NCBI RefSeq assembly: GCF_964199755.1
Contig: NC_133907.1
Location: 5,275,001-5,339,000, forward strand
Direction: 5' to 3'
Length of the DNA stretch: 64,000 bases
Origin: Larus michahellis
Lineage: Eukaryota > Chordata > Aves > Charadriiformes > Laridae
In this document: in pieces, positions 23,601 through 34,700 of the stretch
How positions within the stretch are numbered: the first letter of the stretch is position 1
Layout of the letters: every line of letters starts with the position of its first letter
The notes under the pieces: generated by a model
Seen by the model: only the letters and a program-made list of their open reading frames with translations
Database searches by the model: none
Told to the model about the DNA's origin: nothing
Translations under genes and position numbers: made by a program

Positions 23601-26600
23601 CTACGACGTCTTCTGGGTAAACGGGAGCATTCCCCGGGGCGGACGCGAGTTGCAGCCATTGGTGAAAGGCATGTGCGTGGCGTTATGCCTCTTTGGAGGC
23701 AGCACGCTGGCTGGACACACGTTTGCAGTCAGGATTTCCACTTTCTTAGCCCAAAGGGGTGTGGTGGGGATGATGACAGAATCAAACAGTGGCAGAATGT
23801 GACTCAGGAAATTGTGGGTACTGGTGTGTGCAGCTTAACCAGTTCTGGTGACCTGTATTCCCCAGTAAGGTCTTCCCAATGCCTGACAGAGCTGCTGGGT
23901 GGGCTGGGGGACAAGGCTGCTCTGGAGTACACTGATCCTGCTTGTATGGGCTGTGCCTCGGCCCTGTCGTCTGCCGCCTTTGTTAGCATCCTTCTGTTCT
24001 CTTGCACAGAGGATCAAACACTGGAATGCCTCCAGTCTCTCCCCCTCAGCCAGTGCAGTGCTCCGACATCTTCATTTTGAGGGCCTGGATGTGTGTTTCT
24101 CCTTTTAATGTCTGTATTTCTCAGTCCTTCCTGCTGCCTCCACCTTCTGAATTACTGTGTTTCCAAATGTCTGAGAGCCTTGTATACCTTGAGGTCTGTC
24201 CAGCAGCTCTGCAGCTGCCTGAGTAATCCTTCCCTATTTAAGCCTGGCTACTGTGTGTTATTTGGTATTTAGCCGGTGCTGCCCCTGTTTCATAGCTCGT
24301 TAACAGTCTCGTCTCTGTGGTTCGTTAGTCTGTGTGCCACTTCCTCCTCTGCTCTCAGCTGGAGAGGGTTCAGCCTTCTGGCTTAGCACATCCAGTGCCT
24401 CATGCCCTGCTTGGGGCGTTAAGTGTCTTCATGGGGCTTCGGAGCCTGCGAGAGGACAGCCCTCGCTGATCTCCGCTTGCCAGCTGTCTTCCACCTTGGC
24501 TTCCCTGGCAGGTCGCTGTATCACTGGAGCCTCACAAAAAGGTCATCCTGAAGCAGAGGCCCTCTTACTGTGCCCGTTGCAGGGAGCAGTCACTTGGATC
24601 TTAGCGCAGATTTAATCCTGGTGAGATCCAACAAGGGTTTCAAGGTGGAAGGAGAACTGCTCACTGGATTGATGATATTGCCCCCTGCATAGTCTTGGGG
24701 TGAATTTGCATGTAACACTTTTCCCTGGTCCCAGTGTGGAGTCTTGTCACTCTGTGGCGATGCCCAGACCTTGCTACACATTACGGGAGTTAATCTGATG
24801 CCCAATGCTTGCTTTAAGGTTTTTGTTGAATCCCTGGCTCTGGGATCTTGCTCACTCAGTGCTAACCAGCATCTGGTTTATGTGCCTGCTGCTGGTATAG
24901 CCAAGGCTGGAGGCTTAGAGATGAAAAGGAACAGAAATAAGGGTGGTTGACCTATGTGTTTACAGTCCCTCCCCCAACCAATGCAGTACAAATAAATGAC
25001 CTCAGAACAAAATGTAGCTGATCTGACAATTGCTCTGTCCCCTGTTGGAAGTTCATGGGCAGCAGCCTGATGCCGGCTGGGACTCTGCTGGGAGCTCCTG
25101 CTGCCGGATCACATCCTGCACATTGGTCAGGCTTTCCACCGAGTTGACGAATCAGAGCTGAACCGACCTGCCAGGGGCAGATGCTGGGGAGAGGCCGGGT
25201 GGTGGGCAGCACCATGGCTCTGCGATATGAGCGGTCTCCCCGGCACTGCTCTGAAAGCAGAACAGCTGTGACATGTTCACCTCCTCGAGGGCTGTCTTGT
25301 GCCTTCTCCCCTGGGCGGTGGGCTCACTTGCAGGACTCCTCTGCCCACAGTTTGGCGGCTCTTTGGCAATTTTCTGCCACTAAGTCCACTCTGGGGCCTG
25401 AGGTGAGGCTGTAGCTGAGCATACACATGTCCTCGTGCAGCTGTGGTCACCTCAGACTCCTCTGTTTGTCCCTAGGTCTTTGGCACCAATGTGATGGTGA
25501 CAGTTGCCAAATCGTTCGAGGCCCCGATAAAATGTGAGTAGATCTTCCCTGTGTGCTGGAGGAGGGGCTGTCTGTTCTGCTGCGGTTGCTGTCCCACACC
25601 GCACCCTCTGCCTTCTGGAGGTGGCTCAGAAGGTGGAATGGGTGCAGGAAGGTTTCCTGCTAGTGACCCCTTAGACTGCTGCGTGTGGTGCCACGGACCT
25701 GGAGGGAGTCAGGCCAGATCTCTGGAGAGGGATGGTTTGCAGACGCCTGAGCTGACTGGGGTAATCTGCACTCCCAGAGCAGGCAATTTCACCTGCTCAA
25801 AAAAAAAATAAAAATCAAAACCTCAAAAAAAAACAGCAGAAGGGGTGAATTTCTGCTGCTGTGGAGTATGCAGTGTTTTGGGTCCTGGGAGCTGGGTTGG
25901 AACCTGTGCGTGGAGCTGGCCCCAAACCCCTGTTTCCACCCCAGAGTTGTCCCAGGGAGGAGAAGTGGGGGAGCTGCAGGAGAGGAGGGGACTGAGGTCA
26001 GGGACAGGGCTCTTGCCCTGCTGCGGTCCATTTTCGCAGGACACTGTTCTGCTCAGCACAGTCATTCCCCTCACTGTGCCTCTCTGCTCCTTGTAGTGGT
26101 ATTCCCTCAGGACCTGCTGGAGAAGGGGCTGGAGGCTGACAACTTTGCCATGCTGGGTCTGGGAGACATTGTCATTCCAGGTAAGGACAGAAGAGTGGGG
26201 GCGTGACGGGGAATGCCTGTCTGAACAGGCTGTGGGGAGCTGCGCCGGTGCCTCCCTCTGCCTTTGGCCATGCCAGAGCCCTGCCGGGTCTGGGGGCTGG
26301 GTGGGCTGGGGTTCTCCCAGCCGGTCCGGGTGCTGTCCCGGTGCTTTGTGCCGCAAGAGGGCACTGTCAGCCCAGGCACAGCACCCGGAGCTGCTGCGGG
26401 TCCTGCCCTGCCTCCGTCAGCCTTGCCGAAGACCTCCGTCCCCTCATTGTCCCTTTCTCCCCGCAGGGATCTTCATTGCCTTGCTGCTGCGGTTTGACAT
26501 CAGGTGAGTGGGCGGCAGGGAAGGGGCTCTGGCAGGTTGGATCTTGCAGCATATTTGAGCTGCTTTTGTAGAGGAAAAGGGGAAGAGGGAGCTAGGAGCG

Positions 26601-29600
26601 TGGTCGTATGCTCCCCTCCGGGGCTTGGCGTGGGGACCCGGGAGTGCAGCAGGGATGGGGGTGCAGTGCAAGGGGAAGCTTTTGGAAGAGCAGACATGAG
26701 CAGGGCTGGCTTTTTGGGTAAGTCCTGAGCACTGGGGGTGAGTTGTTTGGGCTCATGAGTGTTGCTGTACGCACGGCAGGGCAGGCAGCACGTAACAGCC
26801 CCACAGAGCCTCACTGGCTCCCTGGCAGTGAGGAGGAGAGGGCAGCGCTGCCATGTGATGGCAGCAAGGGGAAACAGCGACAGCGTGGGAAAGAGCCAGG
26901 GGTGCTGGCACCTGCGAAGTGCTCGCGTGGATGCAAATCAGTACCTGGCAGTGCTGGCTACCTCCGGATTGCCATTGACGTTGAGGGAAGCAGCTCCTTC
27001 CTATGCGGGGAAGCTGCACCTACCGCTGGGGTGTTGCTTTCAGCAGTTGCCCCACACCAAAAGTCTCCGGCTGGGGAGCTGCTGGGAATGGGACGCTTTG
27101 ACTGCGGTGGTGTGGTCCCACTCCCGCTGCTGTTGCACAGACCTTTCGGTCTGTGCCAGCTCTTCCAGGTGTTTCCACCCACATCCTGCCTGCACCTGCT
27201 GGGAATCCCAGTTCCTGCAGCCTGCCCTGCAATAAAACAGCACATGTTGAGAGCAGGGTGCCAGGGACTGGCCATGCCTCCCCTGAGAAGGTGGGACCCT
27301 CTTCCTGGGTCCCAGCACCAATTCCTCCCCGCAAGTAGCCATCCAGCAGCAGGATCACATTCCCCCTTCCCTTCACCAGCCCCTCACCTGGGTGTCACCC
27401 CATCCAGTCCCACACCGCTCCCACGGGTCCAGGGGCTATACTGGTGGCACTCTCTGTGCTGTCCTGAGATCATGGGCAGAGCACAGCTCCCTGCACCCCA
27501 GCGTGGTGGGAGATGGCTGAGAACACTGGGTCAGCTCTGCTTTGGCCACTGGTGTCCCAGACCTGAGGTCACTGGACTCTGCTCCCTTTCCCTACAGCTT
27601 GAAGAAGAACACACACACGTATTTCTACACCAGCTTTGTGGCCTACATCTTCGGGCTGGGCCTGACCATATTCATCATGCACATCTTCAAGCACGCCCAG
27701 GTGAGCTCCGCCGTGCTGCCTGCCGCAGATGCACGTCCCAAGCGGGACACGCCAGCTTGGCCACAAGGTTCCTGCGTCATGCCAGGAAAAAGTAGACGTG
27801 TTCCTTCTCTTAGGTTTGCTTTTCCAGTGCTTGCCTGTACCTTTCCCTGCCCAAAGCTTGTGTGCCTGGCTGGAGCCGAGTCCTGCTTGGGGCAAGGCTG
27901 GTTCAGGCAGCTGCGTTTCCAACAACAGCACCTCAGCCGGGCTGCCCTGTGTTTTTGTGGCTCTTTGCAACCAAGCTGCCCCTGAAGCACCACGCTCTGT
28001 GCTGCGGAGGGGCCTTGGGAGCCCACGTGCTATGCTATGGGTGCTGTCGCTGGTCTGCACAGGGGCCCTCAGTGTGTTTGTGGCCCACTGGGACCTCATG
28101 GCGAGGGTTTTGTGCTGCTGCAGCTGTAACTTGGCTCTCAAAGCTGCTTTCTGGGTTTTTAACCCTCTGTGCAGCCCAGCCCTGTGGCAGATGCCATGGG
28201 TGCAGAAGGGACAGGGCCAGCTCGCCTTGTGCTTTTCCTGAGGGGTTATTTGTGGTTTGCTTTAACAGTAGTTTTTCTTCCTGACAGCCTGCTCTTCTGT
28301 ACCTGGTCCCCGCATGCATCGGATTCCCGCTTCTTGTGGCCTTGGCAAAGGGAGAAGTAACTGAAATGTTCAGGTGAGCGTCAGCTGGGGACGGAGCTGT
28401 TTTGCCTGCGGCGCTGGAGCGCATGAAGCGTGCAGATGTTCCCACGCCTGGGCACAGCTGGAGGGACTGGTTCATCTGGGCACACTCTGGGTGTGCGTGT
28501 GCACGTGCGTGGGTGGAGGGAGCAGGTCTGTGTTTGTACACGCCGGCCCTGGCTCCAGCCACCTCCTCGTAGCCGGGTGGGAGCTTTGGTGCGGTACCAA
28601 CAGGCAGGCAGCATCTGGTATTGCTTTACGCCCCGGTGACAAACTCTTCCCGTACACTGGCAGGGAGGGGAGGGTGGGACCGCACACCTGGTGCTGAGAT
28701 ACTTGGTCATTGTGTCCCAGGGCCCGTGGGTGGGGGAGAATGGAGCCGGATCCAGCTGCGAGAGCAGTCAGGGCTGGTTTGAGCACATCCCAGATGAAGT
28801 ATCCTGGTTTGCAGCAGTCTCCCTGCCCCAGGGACTGTAGGTGGAAAGAAAGGGGTCTGTGCTGTTGCGCTCCAGACCTTCTCTCAGCCTGCCACGCTCC
28901 AGGCATTTGCCTGTTTGCTGACAGTGGGCGGCTTTGGTCTCCGGCCTGGACTGTCCCCTCTGAGCCATGCAGAGCATGGCCTGGCCCACCTGGGAGCTGT
29001 TTCTCTGCTGTGCCTGGCCAGTTGTACTCAAGGCTCCGTGGTCGCCCACTGCAGCTGCTTGTTTGAGGATGGCTGAAGCAGAGGGAAGGGAATATCTGTC
29101 CCAAAGCAGGGCTGTGCACCCCCAAGCCTCCCCACTCCAGGGGTGCCCCTGCCCACGGGGGCCTGCCTGAGCCCCCAGCCTGCTCAGAGGGAAACCAGCC
29201 CCTGACTGGGGCGCAGTGGGGAGCCGACTGCCCTCACCTCCTTCCCCTCCCCTGGGAGATGCAGGTATGCGTGTTCCCACCGGGCTGTCAGCTGGGCTGA
29301 CTCCCCAGCCCTGCCGCACCTGCCCCTCCTTTGATGTTTGCTTCTGACAATCGCTGCTGCAGGCACTGAGTGTCCTGGGATCGTCCTTCCTGTGCACCTG
29401 GGTTCCTGCAGCCGCTCTCCCCAGTGCTGTGACTCACCAGCTGACAGCAGCACCACCTCCCGTGCCAGGAAACTCGGGAGAAACGAGCTGCGAGTCCAGC
29501 CCGCCTGGTAGCAAGGCACCTGGGGAGCCTGGCAGCCGGTCACTGGGCGCTAGTGTCCCCACAGAGCATTAGCACAAGCTGCTCCAGCAGCAAAGCGCTG

Positions 29601-31494
29601 CCTGCTGTTGTTCGCTGAGTGCTGCCAGGGCAAGTGCAGGAGGCTGGGGGCTTGGAACCTTGATGGGCTCTGGGCTCCAGCCCCCCTGAAGTCGCTCCAG
29701 TTGCAGGCAGAGGAAGTGGGATGCGATGGGACCTCGTGCCTGGAGGGCAGCGGCTCCCACCACAGGAATCCCACCAGGTGTAGCTCCCCCTGTGCAGCTT
29801 CAGTTGCGCCCTGATCCTCCTCACGCTGATGGCAGCCTGGAGCTGTGGTCTCTGCCAGCCGGCTGCCTGCACACAGCAAGCTGCCTGTGCGTGGTGCCTT
29901 GCAGCCGCCGTCAGCTGCCCTGGGAGAGAGCAGCGAGGGTCTGGTGCAGTGGCCGGTACAGGCAGTGATGCAGGGAAGGTGGGAGCCAGCAGATCTGTGC
30001 TACAGGCCTGGAAAACGGGTGCTGAGGTGGGTGTCATCGGGATGAGTTTTGTGGCCCCCAGCCTTGCCGAGCTTCCCTAGGCAGGCAGTAACCTTCGCTC
30101 TATTTCTGTTGGCACTCAGCGGTGGGGAACCCATCCTGTCACTCTTACCTGCTGCAGACACGCTGTCCTTGAGTGGCAAGAAAGGGTCTGCCACATCGGT
30201 CTGCTGCCTGCACAGCGCCTGGGCCACTCTGCTGCTGCCTTCCCAGTGCCCAGGCTTGCTCCAGCTGCCTGGCTCTACCCGTGCCAGTGGGAGCTGCCTT
30301 CTCCCCAGTTCTCAGCCCTCACTCTTCCATGCTGCAGCCCTACCCTGGGGTCTGCAGGCAGGAGCCTGCCAGCATGGCCTTGGGGCCACCCCAGCCCAAG
30401 CTAGTGCATGCCAGAGCCGGAGGGGACAGCAGGGTGGTGGGTTTGCAGCAGTCTCACTCCAAAACTCTTCTGCTTTTTCTCTCTCTCCCTCTGTTGTCTT
30501 TCTGTCCTCATCTTCGCCCTTTCCCTTCCTGCTTCCTTTCTCTCCTGCAGCTATGAATCCTCTGCTGAAATCTTGCCACACACACCAAGACTTACCCACT
30601 TCCCCACCGTGTCCGGCTCGCCAGCCAGCCTTGCTGATTCCATGCAGCAGAAACTGTCCTGTCCCCGCCGACGCCGGCAGCAAAGCCCTAGTGCCATGTA
30701 GCAATCGCACGCGGTGCCCTTTCTCTGTCTGTCGCTCTGGCCAGGTAGGGACTGGTCCCGGCTCTCCCCTTTCCCTGGGCAGAGGCAGTAGCTGTCGCCT
30801 CGCTGCTGCGGGGCGGCTTCACTCCCTGTCTTTGAGGAGACTGTGAAGGGGGAGAGGATTTGACATCTCTGCCCTTGCTGTGCTTCCTGCTGGATGGCAG
30901 CGCTCCCGGGTTTCCTTTGCCGGGGCCTCAGGGACGGTGCTGGGGGTGTTTGCAGCCAGAGGAGCGAGACCCTGTGCGGGGTCACCGCTGTTGGTCTTGC
31001 TGCAGCTCCCCCCGCTAACCCTCCCTGCAGGTACCAGGGCTCAGCATGGCAGCGTGGGGAGAAGCGTGGTGTTAGCCAGGATATCCGATGGCACTCTTGG
31101 GAATGAGGACAGACCCCCAAGCACAGGGCTGGCCTGATGGCTTGGCCGGGGGAAGCCCCAGGTGTGCATCCCATCTCTGGAGGTGTCTGGGGGGGTGTCA
31201 CAACACTTGTCTCCCTGCCTGAGCTCTACCCCATCGGGTTTCCTATACTGGGGGGGGTGATGGCTGGAGCCCACCCCCTCCTCAGCACAGCATAGCCACT
31301 GCAGCAGGGCAGACCCCAAGCCTGTGGCCCCAGGCTGGGCTGTCCCCTCCTGGCACAGGTCTCTGTCCCCAGAGAAGGTCCGGCCCCACTCACTCCTCCC
31401 TCTTGTCCCCAGCTACGAGGAGAGCTCTACCCCCAAGGAGGTGCCAGGGGCCTCCAAAGAAGAGACGACAGAAGCCGCCAAGAAGGAGAAGTGA
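17647..31494 (+). CDS. HM13: HM13, signal peptide peptidase (intramembrane aspartyl protease)
   Basis: Twelve coding exons: 17647-17832, 19372-19470, 21329-21411, 22383-22471, 23274-23359, 23491-23616, 25476-25533, 26097-26180, 26467-26503, 27598-27700, 28288-28373 and 31413-31494. They encode 372 residues (human 377). The start GCCGCCATGG is an ideal Kozak context. The presenilin-type active site is intact: YD in FIYDVFW (Asp220), GLGD in AMLGLGDIVIPG (Asp266) and the PAL motif (318-320). An N-glycosylation sequon NGS lies near the N-terminus. The C-terminus KKEK is a KKXX ER-retrieval signal. The enzyme sits in the ER membrane with nine membrane spans. It cleaves leftover signal peptides and takes part in ER-associated degradation. 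Exon boundaries are clean GT-AG. Divergence from human is almost confined to the N-terminal tail and the cytosolic C-terminus. Confidence 0.98.
30551..30701 (+). CDS. HM13: HM13 alternative last exon (SPP-beta-type C-terminus)
   Basis: After a strong acceptor (TTTCTCTCCTGCAG) this exon can join the donor at 28373 in the same phase as the usual last exon. It reads SYESSAEILPHTPRLTHFPT, then VSGSPASLADSMQQKL, and ends QQSPSAM before a TAG at 30699-30701. The result would be a 395-residue isoform lacking the KKXX tail. It closely resembles the C-terminus of the mammalian SPP-beta isoform, which is reported at the cell surface rather than the ER. The near-identity over the first 35 residues argues for real coding use. 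Confidence 0.85.
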
Positions 31495-31778
31495 CCTTGC
31501 CCGCGGGCTGTGCCTGGCGCCGCTGGGCTGGGGCCCTTCCAGACCCTCCGCAAGTGACAGATGAAGAAACAATTGTGCAAGAGCATCGTGTTGTGTGTGT
31601 CGGAGCAGCCACCCAGGTGGGGTATCGATGTATGCCGCATAGCCAACCCCCGCCGGCCCCCCTGGGGCCGCGCTGCCACCCCCCTGCCTGTTTATCTCCT
31701 GCGGGGGATACATGGCGGGTGGGGGGCAAACCACAGGCCGGTTTTTAAATTTTGTATTGTGCATTTGCTTTCTCTCAT

Positions 31779-31784
31779 ATTAAA
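31779..31784 (+). terminator. HM13: HM13 poly(A) signal ATTAAA
   Basis: ATTAAA 285 bp after the stop codon, preceded by a T-rich stretch (GTTTTTAAATTTTGTATTGTG) and followed by G/T-rich sequence. Confidence 0.7.
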
Positions 31785-31799
31785 CCATGTCGAAGGAAG

Positions 31800-34700
31800 G
31801 AGTGCTGGTCTGGCACTGCTCAGCCACGCCGGCAGCCCTTGCCGTGGCCACTGCTCCAGCGTGTAGCCCCTGCTTAGCTCCCTGGCCAGCACTGGGATTG
31901 GCATCCTGGCTCTCCAGCAGCCTTGTTCTCCCTGTGGGGCCATTGTCTGGCTGTTTCCAAGTGACTGTCCCCTTCCCCCTCCCACTCCTCTGGTGCTCAG
32001 CCTTCCCCCAGCCAGCCTCAGCCTGGCCCCCCCTCCTTTGCCACATCCAGGTTTAGGGCCACAGTCACTGATCCCCCAGCCTATGCTCGAGCAGGTTTGA
32101 GCTGGGATCTGGCCATGGAGCAGGGTGGCTGAGCAGGGATAGGGGCACAGGAACCTAGCAGGATGGGGACGTGCTCTGCCTCGGCTGCTGAGGGGGCTCA
32201 GTGAGCTGGTCTGAGCCCTCACAGCCTGGGGAGGTCGACATGGGAGGGAAAGAGCTGTGTGACCCCAAACCCAACCCCAGAGTGGGGGGGAAGGCAGTGC
32301 GGGCTGTCCCCGCTCCTTGCAGAGAGCCAGGCACCAGCCTGCACCCCCTGGGACTGGGACAGGCAGGGGGGGACGCTGCAGGCAGCGCAGCTGGAGTCGC
32401 CACAGGCAGCGGCAGCTCCAGCAGCCACCTTGGCTCCTGCTGGGGCCGGCTGCCGCGTGTCCCGCAGCACCAGCGATGTCCTCCCTGCCGCCCCTGGGGC
32501 AGGCGTGCAGAGGATCCTGCATCCCCCTGGCCATGCCCACTGCCAGAATAAATAGAAAGTGTTTGCCGGCTTGGCAGCCCCTCCACAAAAGCCGTATTGA
32601 ACCATTATTCCCCGCGTCGGCTGCAAGCACTAAAAGTGGCGCCTCGTGTTCTGCCATCTAATGACCCTTCGCAGTCTCCTACAGATGTTTTCTATGACTT
32701 ACAGCTCCTTTTCCAACAGCCCTGTCCGCAAAAACAAGAGGGGCCACTTTAATTCCAATTAAATACCTCCAGCTAAACAAACAGTGTTCAGCAGGGCCTG
32801 GGCATGGTGCAGCCGCCAGGCCCGGCCCACGGAGTCGCTGAGTCTAGACTCCAGATGTGATTTCACCAGCCTCCAGTATCCCGTGGAAAATGATTCTGGC
32901 TCTGCTGCGGGGTGCAGCACCCTGCCCCGAGCCGGGGCTCACTGGGATGGTGTGTACCCCCCAGTACGGGTCTGCCACCGAATCCTGCGAGGCTCTGCAT
33001 CCTTCCCACCTTCGGGTGGTGGGAGCCTGATACCGTGGTGGCCTTACACCCGTCCCTATTCAGCCTTCGGAGCCCCCAAGCGTGCAGGAATAGGCTGGGG
33101 GTAGCACATGGTACCTCCAGCCCCAGCGTCTCCCTCCTGCTGCCCTGCAGAGCTCGGGGATGCTTGTGCCAGCTGTACGTGCGGTGGGAGTGTGGCAGGG
33201 AGCCAGGAGCATTCCCAGGGCAGCGGAAGGCCTGGGGAGGGGAGAGCGGGGTCACCCCTCACCCTGCCCGGCCGATAAGCCGGGGCCGGGCTGGAGGAAG
33301 GAAGCATGCCGGGCCCTGCAAGGAGCCGCCAGCGGAGCCGGCGCCTCAGTGGCCCCGGGCTCACTCGCCTGCTGCACCTGGGCCCTGCGGCACCTCCGCT
33401 CCCAGCACTGATGTGACCACATGGCTCCACGCTGTCTGGCCGCCACTGGGCCACCTTCCCCTCGCCGCAGGGTCCCTCTGTCTCGGGGCGGGGCGGGGGG
33501 GGGCTATGGAAACATGAATGCTCTGGCTCAGGCAGGAAACCTCCATCCATGGAGCTCAGTCTGGCAGGGGCTGGGGACGGAGACAGCCTGCCCTGCTGCC
33601 GGCAGCTGTGGAATTTGGGGTGATCTTCCCCCACCCATGGTCCCCTGGGGCAGCAATGTAGGTGCCCGCTGGTGGGGGGAGCGCCTGGGCACCCTCCCCT
33701 CATGCCAAGCTCCTGCCAGGGATTGCAGGAGGACTGAGCTGGGGGTGCATGTGGGGCATCCCTGTGTGCAAATGCCAGGCAGTGGGGTGCTGTTTTCATG
33801 GCTGGGGGGTGCTGGTGCCTGGGGCAGAGGGAGGGACACTGGGGCTGCTCACCCCCAGAGCCCTACAGAGCCTCCCCACCGCAGCCGGGAGTGCAGCTGG
33901 TGGGATGGGTGCTGGGTGCTGCAGTCCCCGGTGCAGCACCTCGTCCCCCACCGTGCAGGGCCAGGGATGCCCGGTTGCGGTGGGGGTACCGGCGGTGAGA
34001 GCTGGGGTCCTGTGGGGTGGCGGGTGCCGGTGGTGGCGCCCGGCCGGCGGCCACAAGCAGGGAGAGGAAGCAGCCGAGAGCGGCCCCGGCCCTGGCCGGC
34101 CGGCGAGGAGGGGCAGGAAGCTGGAATAAATCCCAGGAAGGGCCGCCTGGCTCCAGCTGGTCTGGGCTGCAACGGATGGAGCCGGGGACGGGAAGGGAGA
34201 AGGCGGGAGGGGAACGCGCAGGGGCTTTCTCAGGCTTCGGCCCTGCTCCAGCTGTGCAGCTGGCCCCGGTTCACATCTGCAGCCCTGGCTCAGCACCATC
34301 CTGCAGGCACAGGGGGATGGAGGCTCTGCACAGCCCCAGGGCGGAGGTGCGCGTGTCCCCAGAGCCGATCCATGGATGGCATGGGGTGAGGAGACGTGGA
34401 TGGAGCCAGGGCAGGAGCAGCCTGGGTTTGGGGGTCCCGTTCACTAGGGGGGCCCCCAGCCTGACCCGTGGTGTCCGTGCTGCAGGACTGGCTGCTGCTG
34501 GGGCTGGGGAGCTGGCTGGCCCCCATCCCCGTTGTCACCAGGGCACATGCAGCCCCTGGTGGCCCCTCGCCAGCCCAGCATGGCCATGCCCTGTGTGGTC
34601 CCGGCGGGGCAGGGGGCGGCTGGGGGCTTTGATGTGCTCGGCTGCCGGGCAACCCCTGCTCTGCGCAAAGCAGCCGCCCCCCGCCACAGCCGGGCTGAGC

